In this document: positions 53,940-62,400 of the stretch, piece after piece
Numbering within the stretch: position 1 is the first letter of the stretch
Layout of the letters: each line of letters starts with the position of its first letter
Assembly: GCF_022557175.1 (NCBI RefSeq)
Contig: NZ_CP092915.1
Location: 5,084,001-5,148,000 of the forward strand
Direction of reading: 5' to 3'
Length of the DNA stretch: 64,000 nucleotides
Source: Mycolicibacterium sp. YH-1
GTDB lineage: Bacteria; Actinomycetota; Actinomycetes; Mycobacteriales; Mycobacteriaceae
The notes under the pieces: model-generated
Told to the model about the DNA's origin: nothing
The model's database searches: none
Seen by the model: only the letters and a program-made list of their open reading frames with translations
Program-made: the position numbers and the translations under genes

Positions 53940-54536
53940 TCAAGAACATTCGCCCTGCACGACCGCTTTCGCGAGTCCAGCCCATTGGTATGTAAAAATG
54001 TATTCCCACCCGAGTAGCGACAAGTGATAGCGCCGCGGTACCGCGACCATGACCGCCGCGCCCGGTTCGGCAGAGAAACACTGGCGAAAAACCAGCCTGG
54101 CCCGCGGTAGGTGATAGCGCCAGCTGATAACCATGATGTTCGACCAGCCGCGCTCCTGCGCCAGCCGCCGCATCAGGATCGCCTCCCCACGGGTGGTCAT
54201 CGGATCGGGACGCTCGCAGATCACCTCGATGTCGGGTGAGTCCCGACATGCCCGGGCCATCACGGGGTCTCCCGCGCGGTAGGGATTGGACATCACGACG
54301 GTTGGCGCCCATCCGGCGCGCGCGAGGTTCAGCGCGTACTGCTCTCGACCGTCGTGCTCACCACCGAGCACGATGATGGCGTCCACCCGCTGCAACTCGT
54401 CGACCTTGGCGTTCGCGAACAGCACGTAACCGCTGATTCCCATGTCGACCAGCAGGACGATGAGCACCACGACGAGGGCTTGCACCGTTGTGAGGCATCG
54501 CCTAAGCCGCGACATGCTCCGCCTGACTAGGGGCAC
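53940..54536 (-). CDS. YdcF/SanA-like DUF218 membrane protein
   Basis: The 198-residue protein has one N-terminal helix (ALVVVLIVLLVDMGISGYVLF). The DUF218 domain contains DAIIVLGGEHDGREQY, TTRGEAILMRRLAQERG, and IMVISWRYHLPRARLVF with the conserved His and Arg. DUF218 proteins are linked to envelope polysaccharide or peptidoglycan-related processes, but the reaction is not settled. It overlaps the preceding lipase-like gene by 10 bases, so it belongs to the operon. Confidence 0.85.
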   Translation of the reverse strand: MPLVRRSMSRLRRCLTTVQALVVVLIVLLVDMGISGYVLFANAKVDELQRVDAIIVLGGEHDGREQYALNLARAGWAPTVVMSNPYRAGDPVMARACRDSPDIEVICERPDPMTTRGEAILMRRLAQERGWSNIMVISWRYHLPRARLVFRQCFSAEPGAAVMVAVPRRYHLSLLGWEYIFTYQWAGLAKAVVQGECS

Positions 54537-55768
54537 TCATTGACCACGGGTCTGCCGGCGAATCGCTCGACGATCCACGTCAGCGCCTCGCCGAAGTCGA
54601 TGTCGCCGTGCCCCTTTCCGGATTGAAGATCCCATTCGACGGTGCCGCCGAGCGCGCACGCCCGCGCGATCGCATCGGTTGTCCACTGCGCGTCGATCAG
54701 GGTGTCGGCACTGCCGTAGACGACATACATCGGTGCCGAGAGCGGTTCTTTCGGTAACGCCCACCGTGCCAGCGGCTCGCGCAGTCGGGCCGCGGCGTCT
54801 CCGGTGACCGGCTTGATGTCGGCGGGCGCCAGCCGTGCAGACGCCGCCGGCCGTTGTTCGACAAGTGTTCCCGCACAGGCGGTCAGCACGTCCCAGGCCT
54901 GCGCGACCCCGCCGCGTCGGTAGTCGTCGCGGTTCACGTCGGGGAAGCGGCGCGCCAGCGATTCGACCACGAGCGTGAACGCCAGACGCTGGTCTTGGGT
55001 CAGGGTGCCGACCGCGGCCTTGTCGACCAGGCCGCTGACATCGGCGGCGGGTGCCAGCGCCACCGCGCCGACGAGATCGAGTTCCGGCGCGTACTCGCGA
55101 GCCTGCTCGTCGGCCGCCCACGCCGCGCCCCCACCCTGGGAGTGTCCCAGTGCCGCCCACTTATTCGACACGTTCTTGAACGTGTGCCCCAGCGCGCGGA
55201 CGGCGTCGATCATGTTGAACCCGGCCGTGCGCGCGTCGGTGTAGGGATGCACACCGGGCGCACCCAGCCCCTCGTAGTCCGGCATCACCACGGCAAAACC
55301 CTTGCCGGTCAACCCCGCAACGACAGGCGATGTACCCATCAGGGAACTCGACAACGACGGCCCGCACGGTTCGTCGATGCCCGTGGTTCCATGACCGAAG
55401 GCGACGATCGGCCAGCCACCCGACGGCGGCGGTCCCAGGGGGACGAACACCGCACCGGACACCACGGTCGGCGACCCGTCGTCCCCCGACGTGGACCGGT
55501 ACGTCACACGCGCCGACTGCTGACGCATTCCCTCGACGGTGGCCGCGAGGTCCGGCATCGTGACGGCGGAGACCAGCGCGCCGGGGCCCGTTCCGGTGAG
55601 GTCGGCATGCGCGATCGGAACTGCCTGCGCACCCGATCTCGACAGCAGGCCGATCACCTCGTTCGCGGCCTTCCACGACACCGGCAGGGAAACACCGAGC
55701 GCGATGATCCCGACCGCAGTGGTGAGTGTCAGCAACACCCTCCGCAGCGTTTTGCGCATCAATCCCAT
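54527..55768 (-). CDS. Secreted lipase-like hydrolase, TM-anchored subtype
   Basis: The 413-residue alpha/beta-hydrolase has one N-terminal helix (LLTLTTAVGIIALGVSLPV) without a lipobox. The triad is complete: AALGHSQGGGAAW (Ser), VVYGSADTLID (Asp) and GKGHGDIDFG (His). It also has the LIP-type block GLGAPGVHPYTDARTAGFNM. It ends RPVVNECP, identical in character to the protein at 57922-59139, so the two are close paralogues. Extracellular ester hydrolysis is inferred; the substrate is probably an acylated polysaccharide or lipid. It is in the polysaccharide operon. Confidence 0.88.
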   Translation of the reverse strand: MGLMRKTLRRVLLTLTTAVGIIALGVSLPVSWKAANEVIGLLSRSGAQAVPIAHADLTGTGPGALVSAVTMPDLAATVEGMRQQSARVTYRSTSGDDGSPTVVSGAVFVPLGPPPSGGWPIVAFGHGTTGIDEPCGPSLSSSLMGTSPVVAGLTGKGFAVVMPDYEGLGAPGVHPYTDARTAGFNMIDAVRALGHTFKNVSNKWAALGHSQGGGAAWAADEQAREYAPELDLVGAVALAPAADVSGLVDKAAVGTLTQDQRLAFTLVVESLARRFPDVNRDDYRRGGVAQAWDVLTACAGTLVEQRPAASARLAPADIKPVTGDAAARLREPLARWALPKEPLSAPMYVVYGSADTLIDAQWTTDAIARACALGGTVEWDLQSGKGHGDIDFGEALTWIVERFAGRPVVNECP

Positions 55769-55789
55769 CCCCTAGATATCGCCCCGACC

Positions 55790-57013
55790 CTACTGCTGCG
55801 GTCCGATGAACGCCGGGCAGTCATTGCGCGCCGGGTCACCAGCAAACCGCTGATTGATCCAGGGAAAGGCCGTCCCGCCGTCGACGTCGGCGTGGCCGCG
55901 GTCGGGCTGCAGCTCGATCGCGATGATGTCACCGCGCCGGCACGCCGCGTCGATGGCGCGGTCGGTCCACACCGGCGGCACCAGTTGATCCTGGCCGCCG
56001 TAGACAATCAGCAGCGGAGCCGTTGCGGGCACCTTCGGCAGGGACATCGCCTGAAGCCGGACTCGAAGCCGATCGACCGCTGCCTGGCCGGTGGGGCGCA
56101 CGTCGTCATTCGACACCTGGTTGGCGAGTTCGTCGCGCTCCCGCACCTGCGGGCCCTTGCACGCCATGAGGACATCCCATTGGTCCTTGGCCAAACCGTG
56201 CCGGTAGTCGTCGAGCCTGAAGTCCGCCGACTCGTCGGACAGGGCGCCAAGAACCTGCAACAAGACCATCCGTTGCTCAGTGGTGAGCGTTCCATCCACG
56301 GCCGCGTCGACGAAACCGTCGATGGCAAGGGGCGCCGAGTAGCTGGCCGAGCCGACCAGTTCCAGCTCCGGCGCGTACTGGGCGGCCAGTTCATTGGCGG
56401 CCCAGGCCGCCTGGCCGCCTTGGGATCCGCCGAACGCGGCCCACCGGCCGGACGCGGCGGGCACCAGTTTGCGTGCCGCGCGTACGGAGTCGATCAGGTT
56501 GTAGCCCTCGGTGGTGGCGTCCAGGTAGGGGTGGTGGCTGCCATCGACACCGAGCCCCTGGTAGTCGGACACGGCCACGACGTAGCCGGCCTTGACCAGA
56601 CCCGTGACGGTCGTCGACATGCCCAGCAGCATGGGGTCCAGCGACGGCGCGCACTCCGGGCGCGTGCCGGTGGTCGGGTGACCGTAGGCGATCACCGGCC
56701 ATCCCCCCTCAGGTGCGGTACCCGCCGGGGCGAACACCGTTCCGGACACCTCCCTGATACTGCCGTCGATACCGGACGTCGACAGATAGGTGATCCGGGC
56801 CGCGACGGACGCTGCCGTGCTGAGCCGGCGATCGAGGGTCGGCATGGTGCTGGCCGACAGCAGCGAGCCCGCGACGTCGCCGCCCAGCTGGCCCGGCAGC
56901 GCCACACCTGCGGCGGCGCCGGCCTCGGGTGCCTCGGCCGGCGCACTCTGACCACACCCCGTCGCAACGATGACGACGGCGAACGAACTCGCGAGTAGTA
57001 GGCGAAGGCGCAT
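55790..57013 (-). CDS. Secreted lipase-like hydrolase, lipoprotein subtype
   Basis: The ATG at 57013 behind GGGGAGAGG gives 407 residues with a lipoprotein signal: SSFAVVIVATGCGQS, lipidated Cys at the lipobox. The triad is AAFGGSQGGQAAW (Ser), IVYGGQDQLVPP (Asp) and DRGHADVDGG (His). The ending GGTAFPWINQRFAG resembles that of the protein at 59168. It is thought to be tethered to the outer face of the membrane. It lies 16 bases after the acetylesterase-like gene. Confidence 0.88.
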   Translation of the reverse strand: MRLRLLLASSFAVVIVATGCGQSAPAEAPEAGAAAGVALPGQLGGDVAGSLLSASTMPTLDRRLSTAASVAARITYLSTSGIDGSIREVSGTVFAPAGTAPEGGWPVIAYGHPTTGTRPECAPSLDPMLLGMSTTVTGLVKAGYVVAVSDYQGLGVDGSHHPYLDATTEGYNLIDSVRAARKLVPAASGRWAAFGGSQGGQAAWAANELAAQYAPELELVGSASYSAPLAIDGFVDAAVDGTLTTEQRMVLLQVLGALSDESADFRLDDYRHGLAKDQWDVLMACKGPQVRERDELANQVSNDDVRPTGQAAVDRLRVRLQAMSLPKVPATAPLLIVYGGQDQLVPPVWTDRAIDAACRRGDIIAIELQPDRGHADVDGGTAFPWINQRFAGDPARNDCPAFIGPQQ

Positions 57014-57029
57014 CGGCAGACCTCTCCCC

Positions 57030-57935
57030 TCAGTTCCCTGTGATTCCCTGGGCGTCGGCCCGGTAGCGGGCGAGGGACTCAGAACACATCCCGTGGTAGG
57101 CCGACCACATCCGGTCGGCCAGTTCACGCAGACCGGCGGCGCTGTAGTGCCGGTCCGTCTCACTGTTGAACGCGGACCGCGGCCCGGGAACGAAGACGGT
57201 GCGGTGCAATCGATTCGGGGTGTCACGGTGCACGGCGTCGATCCCGTCGTAGGGTTTGCCGCTGCGCTCCATCTCCTCGGGCACCATCTGACCGAGCACT
57301 ACGGGCGTGTCGGCGCCGTAGCGCGTCCGCAGATCGGCGATGAGACCATCGAGCTTGCCCTGGTAGGTGGTGGGTGACATCAGCGGCACGTCGGTCTCGC
57401 CCTGGTGCCACAGGACCGCGGCCACCTCACTGCCCGGGAACCTGGCCAGCGCGGCGTCAATGGCGGCCACGACCTGCCGGTACAGATTGACCCGTGTCGA
57501 GCGGTCCTCGCCGTCCCAGGTGTAGCCGTTCTTGGGGGTGAACGACGTGTCACCACGCGCCCCCGGGATCAGCAGCACCGACCTGGAGGTCTCATCTGCC
57601 AGCCGCTTGGCGAACGTGACACCGAACCCGACTCGCCCAGCCGGGATTTCGTGGAAGAGGGGGTCGACGCCGAGGACCGCTGTGCCCTTGGACGGCCCGC
57701 TCATCGCCCATTGGTGGACCGCGGGATGCGCCCGGTCGAGACCCTCGGGATCCAGGCCAAGCCCCATGCCGAAGGCGTTGGACTGCCCCAGGATCGGTAC
57801 CACCAGGTAGGGCTGCGCCGGCTCGTCCACTGCGATACCGGGTTTGGCGATCCGACGCTTGACGGTGCACTTGGCCTCGATGAGCAACCGCCGCCAGATA
57901 GAGCTGTCCCCATCGGGATTTCTACGGGCATTCAT
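57030..57935 (-). CDS. SGNH-type carbohydrate acetylesterase-like protein (SASA domain)
   Basis: The ATG at 57935 overlaps the end of the upstream hydrolase by 14 bases; 301 residues. It belongs to the sialate O-acetylesterase-like SGNH group: catalytic Ser in VVPILGQSNAFGMG, the family motif AAVLWHQGETDVPL, and DRHYSAAGLRELADRM with the His. No typical signal peptide is visible, only a basic N-terminus (CTVKRRIAK), so its location is uncertain. It may deacetylate sugar units of the polysaccharide made by this operon. Confidence 0.85.
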   Translation of the reverse strand: MNARRNPDGDSSIWRRLLIEAKCTVKRRIAKPGIAVDEPAQPYLVVPILGQSNAFGMGLGLDPEGLDRAHPAVHQWAMSGPSKGTAVLGVDPLFHEIPAGRVGFGVTFAKRLADETSRSVLLIPGARGDTSFTPKNGYTWDGEDRSTRVNLYRQVVAAIDAALARFPGSEVAAVLWHQGETDVPLMSPTTYQGKLDGLIADLRTRYGADTPVVLGQMVPEEMERSGKPYDGIDAVHRDTPNRLHRTVFVPGPRSAFNSETDRHYSAAGLRELADRMWSAYHGMCSESLARYRADAQGITGN

Positions 57936-59139
57936 TGACAACCGGCCTCCCCTTGAATCGATCGTCGAGCCAGCGCAGTCCGTCCGTCCACTCCACGTCG
58001 CCGTGCCCGGCGGCTGGATCCTCTTGCCAGTTCACCACTCCGCCAAGGGCGCAGGCTCGCTCGATCGCGGCTACGGTCCACTCCGGGTCGATGAACGTGT
58101 CCCGCCCGCCGAACCCGATGTACAGCGGCGCCGACAGCGGGCGCTGGGGCAGCGCCCACGCCAGCAGGTAGGCGCGCAGGACGTCGGCCGCCTCGGGTGT
58201 GCTGGGTGTGAAGTCATTGGGCCCGAGCTCCCTGGTCGCGCTCGCCCGTGCGTGCACATCGGCGCCACCGCACGCCGACAACACATCCCAGTAGCGCGTC
58301 GCCGCGCCGTGCCGGTAGTCGTCGAGGTTCAGGTCGGGATGCAGTCGGGCCAGTGAGTACAGGATGCCCTGCAGCACGGGTCCCTGATCCGGCGTCAGGG
58401 TGCCCGCGATGGCCTTGTCCACCAGCCCGGTGACATCGGCGGCGGGTGACATCCCGACGGCACCGACCATATCGAGTTCCGGCGCGTAGATCGCGGCCTG
58501 CTCATTGGCCGCCCACGCGGCTCCCCCACCCTGGGAACCCCCCATCGCGGCCCACCGGTCGGACACTCCGTCGAAGGTTCGTCGCAGGGCCCGCACTGCG
58601 TCGATCATGTTGAGACCGGCCGTCTTCGCGTCGCTGTAGGGATGAATGCCCTCCGACCCGAGGCCCTCGTAGTCGGCCATCGCGACCGCGTAGCCGAGGT
58701 TGATGAAGCCCTGCACGGCCTCGACCTGACCCAGCAGCGTCACCGACAGCGACGGACCACAGCGCTCCTGCCAGCCCAGCGTGCCGTGGCCGAACGAGAC
58801 GATCGGCCATCCTCCGGCCGGCGGGGTGCCCATCGGTGTGAACACGGTCCCCGACACCACGGTGGGCGCGCCGTCGTCACCCGAGGTGGACCGGTACAGC
58901 ACCCGGGCCGAGCGAATCGACCGGCCGAAGTTCGTGCGATCGAAGTCGGCCATCTTGACCGCGCTCACCAATGTGCCAGGTCCGTCACCCGAAAGATCAG
59001 CGGACGCAATCGGTTCCGGCGCCGGTGCATCGCCAGCTCGGTCCACCCCGGCGCGACCGGTCAGCAGGACTGCCGCCGTGGCGACGATGGCGACGATGAC
59101 GAGCGGCACCGCGATCAGGAGAGGCTTGCGACGCGTCAC
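57922..59139 (-). CDS. Secreted lipase-like hydrolase, TM-anchored subtype
   Basis: The 405-residue protein has a single N-terminal helix (LLIAVPLVIVAIVATAAVLL). The triad is AAMGGSQGGGAAW (Ser), IGFGGRDTFIDP (Asp) and AAGHGDVEWTDG (His). Its end RPVVNECP and the STSGDDGAPTVVSG block pair it with the protein at 54527. It overlaps the acetylesterase-like gene, and 28 bases separate its start from the hydrolase gene upstream. The substrate is unknown. Confidence 0.88.
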   Translation of the reverse strand: MTRRKPLLIAVPLVIVAIVATAAVLLTGRAGVDRAGDAPAPEPIASADLSGDGPGTLVSAVKMADFDRTNFGRSIRSARVLYRSTSGDDGAPTVVSGTVFTPMGTPPAGGWPIVSFGHGTLGWQERCGPSLSVTLLGQVEAVQGFINLGYAVAMADYEGLGSEGIHPYSDAKTAGLNMIDAVRALRRTFDGVSDRWAAMGGSQGGGAAWAANEQAAIYAPELDMVGAVGMSPAADVTGLVDKAIAGTLTPDQGPVLQGILYSLARLHPDLNLDDYRHGAATRYWDVLSACGGADVHARASATRELGPNDFTPSTPEAADVLRAYLLAWALPQRPLSAPLYIGFGGRDTFIDPEWTVAAIERACALGGVVNWQEDPAAGHGDVEWTDGLRWLDDRFKGRPVVNECP

Positions 59140-59167
59140 CGGCCACCTGGCCCGTTGGCGCCCGCCG

Positions 59168-60442
59168 TCATTCCTCGTACCACTGCTTGGGACTCAGCTG
59201 CAGAACCGGCCCGTCGGCCAACGTGCAGGAACTCTTCGCCTCGACCCCGGCGAAGCGCTGGTTGACCCAGTTCAGGGCGGCCCCACCGTCGATATCGTCG
59301 TGGCCGCGTCCGGGAACCAGATACGCCTCGACGACACCACCCAACTCGCAGGCCCGCCGGACGGCCTCACTCGTCCACTGCGGTGCGACAACCTTGTCCA
59401 ACTCGCCGAACAGAACCAGCAGCGGCGCGGCGGCCCTGGTCTTCGGCAGGCTCATCTGGCCGAGGTAGTCGCGGAGGCGATTGGTCGCATCCTGACTGGA
59501 CGGGCGAAGATCATCGGGCGTCACCTTGGTGGTGATCTCCGTCCGCTGCGCGACGAGCGGACCGGCGCACGCCGACAGGACATCCCACTTCTGCGCGACG
59601 ATCCCCCGCCGGTAGTCGTCGAGGTCCAAGTCGGGATGTTCGGCCGCCAGGGCCACCAGCACCCACTGCAGCGCAGAGGCCTGCTCCATGGTGAGTTCAC
59701 CCGCGGCGGCCTGATCCGCGAGGCCCACGACGTTGGCGGCCGGCGAGACGCTTGCCGATCCGACCAACTCCATACCCTGCCCGTAGTCTCCCGCCAACTC
59801 ATTGGCGGCCCACGCGGCCTGGCCACCCTGTGACGAGCCGAACGCCAACCAGCGGTCGGATGCGCTGGGGACCAGCTTCCTGGCCGCCCGGACGCTGTCG
59901 ATCATGTTGTAGCCGACGGTCGTGGAGTCCAGGTACGGGTGATAGGTCCCGTCGAGGCCAAGGCCCTGATAGTCCGGCATCGTGACCAGGAACCCGGCGT
60001 TGACCAGGGTGACGACGGCCTCGGAGGCGCCGAGGAGGTTCGGCCACAGCGAGGGCCCGCAGTCGTGTTGCACACCCGTGGTGCCGTGCCCCATCGCGAC
60101 GATGGGCCACCCTCCATCGGGCGGGTTGCCCTTGGGCACGAACACCGATCCCGACACCCGTTGGGCGCTGCCGTCGATACCGGACTTCGACTCGTACTCG
60201 ATGCGTGCTGCCACCGACGTCACCTTGAGCACACGGCGATCGACCGTGGCCAGCGTTTCGGCCAGCTTCAGCGTTCCACCGCCAGAACCGGTGAAGTCAC
60301 CCTCGAGCGGCACACCCGACATGCTCGATACGTCGGTGGCCGGCGGCGCCGGCGTCATAGTGCGCTGTCCGCAGCCGCCGAGCAGCGGGACGCACACGAT
60401 GATCACCGCGAGGATGCCGATGGCGGCTCTGGCCCTGCTCAC
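59168..60442 (-). CDS. Secreted lipase-like hydrolase, lipoprotein subtype
   Basis: The GTG at 60442 overlaps the stop of the Wzz-like gene (GTGA) and gives 424 residues. A lipoprotein signal is present (ILAVIIVCVPLLGGCGQ). The triad is LAFGSSQGGQAAW (Ser), LVLFGELDKVVAPQW (Asp) and GRGHDDIDGG (His). The GGAALNWVNQRFAG end matches that of the lipoprotein subtype at 55790. The STVDRRVLKV/ARIEYESKSGIDGS region is also shared. It is the first member of the second hydrolase pair. Confidence 0.88.
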   Translation of the reverse strand: MSRARAAIGILAVIIVCVPLLGGCGQRTMTPAPPATDVSSMSGVPLEGDFTGSGGGTLKLAETLATVDRRVLKVTSVAARIEYESKSGIDGSAQRVSGSVFVPKGNPPDGGWPIVAMGHGTTGVQHDCGPSLWPNLLGASEAVVTLVNAGFLVTMPDYQGLGLDGTYHPYLDSTTVGYNMIDSVRAARKLVPSASDRWLAFGSSQGGQAAWAANELAGDYGQGMELVGSASVSPAANVVGLADQAAAGELTMEQASALQWVLVALAAEHPDLDLDDYRRGIVAQKWDVLSACAGPLVAQRTEITTKVTPDDLRPSSQDATNRLRDYLGQMSLPKTRAAAPLLVLFGELDKVVAPQWTSEAVRRACELGGVVEAYLVPGRGHDDIDGGAALNWVNQRFAGVEAKSSCTLADGPVLQLSPKQWYEE

Positions 60443-61158
60443 GGCGCGTCCTCCGACCTCTCGCCGACGGCGGAACCGGTTGCGAGGTAGCCGATCTGGT
60501 CGCGATCGAGGATCCTGTCGCGCCCCGCCCCAAGCGCGAGAACCGCCAGAGCGCTCAGCACCAGACCCAGTGCGGCGCCTGTCCCGGCATCCCTCCACCA
60601 GGGGCGGGGGACCTCGGGTGCGGACTTGGCGTCATCGATCAGCACGAGCGCGGGGCCGGCTGCGGAGCCGTGCCACTCCAGCTCCTCCGATGCCGCGATG
60701 AGATTGGCCGTCACGGAGTTCGCGACGGCAACGGTGCCATCGGGGTCGCCGCCGGTGACCGTGACGCCCATCAGCACGGAGACCGGGAAATTGAACCGCG
60801 AGAGAGTGTCTGGCACCGACCGGACGGATATCCGCTCGGCCAACTCGGCGGGGGTCTCCTGCAGACCGAGTTCGTCGATGGTCCGCAGTGTCACGATCGA
60901 GGATGTGGCCAGCGCGGCGTAGGTCTGAGCCCGCACGCTGGCCCCGCGGTTACCCTCGTAGGCCGCGTGCGTCTGCGCGTCCCCGGGCACGACGGCGAAC
61001 ACCTGCGTCGACGCGGCGTAGACCGGGTCCACCAGGAACACTCCGGCTGCGGCGGCGGCACCCGCGGAAAGGCCAGTCGCACACAGAATCACCAGCCAGC
61101 TGCGGACGAGCATGCGCCAGTAGTCGCGCACGCGCGGGACGCCGACCGGCGGCCTCAC
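60439..61158 (-). CDS. Wzz/YveK-type polysaccharide chain-length protein
   Basis: The GTG at 61158 overlaps the upstream stop (GTGA) and gives 239 residues. Two membrane helices bracket an extracellular domain: SWLVILCATGLSAGAAAAAG near the start, and AGTGAALGLVLSALAVLALGAG near residue 200, followed by a short cytosolic tail. VYAASTQVFAVVPG and the PVSVLMGVTVTGGDPDG region are typical of Wzz. It has no kinase domain, so it resembles the transmembrane partner in a two-protein (CapA/YveK-like) system. It probably controls chain length. Confidence 0.85.
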   Translation of the reverse strand: MRPPVGVPRVRDYWRMLVRSWLVILCATGLSAGAAAAAGVFLVDPVYAASTQVFAVVPGDAQTHAAYEGNRGASVRAQTYAALATSSIVTLRTIDELGLQETPAELAERISVRSVPDTLSRFNFPVSVLMGVTVTGGDPDGTVAVANSVTANLIAASEELEWHGSAAGPALVLIDDAKSAPEVPRPWWRDAGTGAALGLVLSALAVLALGAGRDRILDRDQIGYLATGSAVGERSEDAP

Positions 61159-62396
61159 GCCTGGCCCGTGCAGGAGTTGGGGATGGCCTGGCCCGACAGC
61201 CGGTCCCGCAGCCACGGCAGCCCGTAGGTACTGTCCAGGTCGCTGTGGCCCTGGCCGATGCTCTTCTCGATCTGGATGTGATCGCCCTGCGCACACGCCC
61301 GGGAGACGGCCTGCTCGAACCAGGGCAGGTCGACGAGCGTGTCCTCGGTCCCGTACACCACCATCATCGGCGTGGTCAGCTTCTGCTGGGGTAAAGCCAT
61401 CTCCGCCAACAGATCCCGCAGGCGGTCTCTGTCCGCCGGCGCCTCCGGCCGCAGGTCCGCGTTCGTCATCTTGGAGCGCACCCGCAGAATGTCGTCCAGG
61501 TCCGGAGGCAGGCAGTCCAGCAGCGCGTCCCAGTTCTGCGCCGTGTAGCCGCGCCGATAGCGGTCGAGGTCCAGATCGGGATGCGACCACGCCAACGACT
61601 GCAGCACGAACACCATCGCCACGCGCTGATCCGCGGTCATGGTGCCGTTCCACGCCGCATCCGCCAGTCCGGCCATATCCGCGGCCGGTGCCATCGACAG
61701 CGTTCCCATCAGGTCCAGTCCCCTGCCGTACTCGCCGGCTCGGTCGGCTGCGGCCCATGCGGCCATACCGCCCAGCGAGTGACCGAACGCCACCCACTGC
61801 GTGCTGATGTCTGCGCCCACCCGACGCAGCGCGCGTACGGCGTCGATCATGTTGTTGCCGAACGTCTTCCCGTCAAGGAACGGGTGATAGAAGCCCGGCA
61901 CGCCCAAACCCTGGTAGTCGGTCATCGTGACGGCGAAGCCGTTGAGGATCATCGCCTGCATCATGAAACCGTTGCCGGGAAGCGTCGGGAAACGGCTTGG
62001 CGCGCATTTGTTCAGGACGCCGGTGGTGCCGTGACCGAAGGATATGACGGGCCACCCGCCCTTGGGTGGTGTTCCCGGCGGGACCGCCACGACACCGGAC
62101 ACCTCCGTGGGGGCGTCATCGATACCGGATGTGGAGCGGTAGACGATGCGGGCGTACGTCGCGTCGGCGTCCTCGAGTTCCTCGCTGCCGTGCATCACCT
62201 CGATTGACACCAGCGAGCCCGGTCCGTCATCGGTGAGATCCGGAGGGCCGAGCGTGGCGGCACCGTCGAACAGGGGCGCGAACGTCTTCACAGCGGGAGC
62301 CTGCACCGGCGGTGCGGCCGCCTCGGGTGTGGCGGACGTGCATCCTCCGACGAGGGTCGCGGCCACTACCGCGCAGGACACCATCCGCCAGGCCAC
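61155..62396 (-). CDS. Secreted lipase-like hydrolase, lipoprotein subtype (most divergent)
   Basis: The GTG at 62396, 4 bases after the Wzc-like stop, gives 413 residues. The lipoprotein signal is CAVVAATLVGGCTS. The triad is VAFGHSLGGMAAW (Ser), VVYGTEDTLVDL (Asp) and GQGHSDLDS (His). It differs from the other four in the GHSLGG elbow and in lacking their shared C-terminal block. It lies between the Wzc-like and Wzz-like genes, so it is probably specific to the polysaccharide. The substrate is unknown. Confidence 0.87.
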   Translation of the reverse strand: MAWRMVSCAVVAATLVGGCTSATPEAAAPPVQAPAVKTFAPLFDGAATLGPPDLTDDGPGSLVSIEVMHGSEELEDADATYARIVYRSTSGIDDAPTEVSGVVAVPPGTPPKGGWPVISFGHGTTGVLNKCAPSRFPTLPGNGFMMQAMILNGFAVTMTDYQGLGVPGFYHPFLDGKTFGNNMIDAVRALRRVGADISTQWVAFGHSLGGMAAWAAADRAGEYGRGLDLMGTLSMAPAADMAGLADAAWNGTMTADQRVAMVFVLQSLAWSHPDLDLDRYRRGYTAQNWDALLDCLPPDLDDILRVRSKMTNADLRPEAPADRDRLRDLLAEMALPQQKLTTPMMVVYGTEDTLVDLPWFEQAVSRACAQGDHIQIEKSIGQGHSDLDSTYGLPWLRDRLSGQAIPNSCTGQA

Positions 62397-62400
62397 CAGG

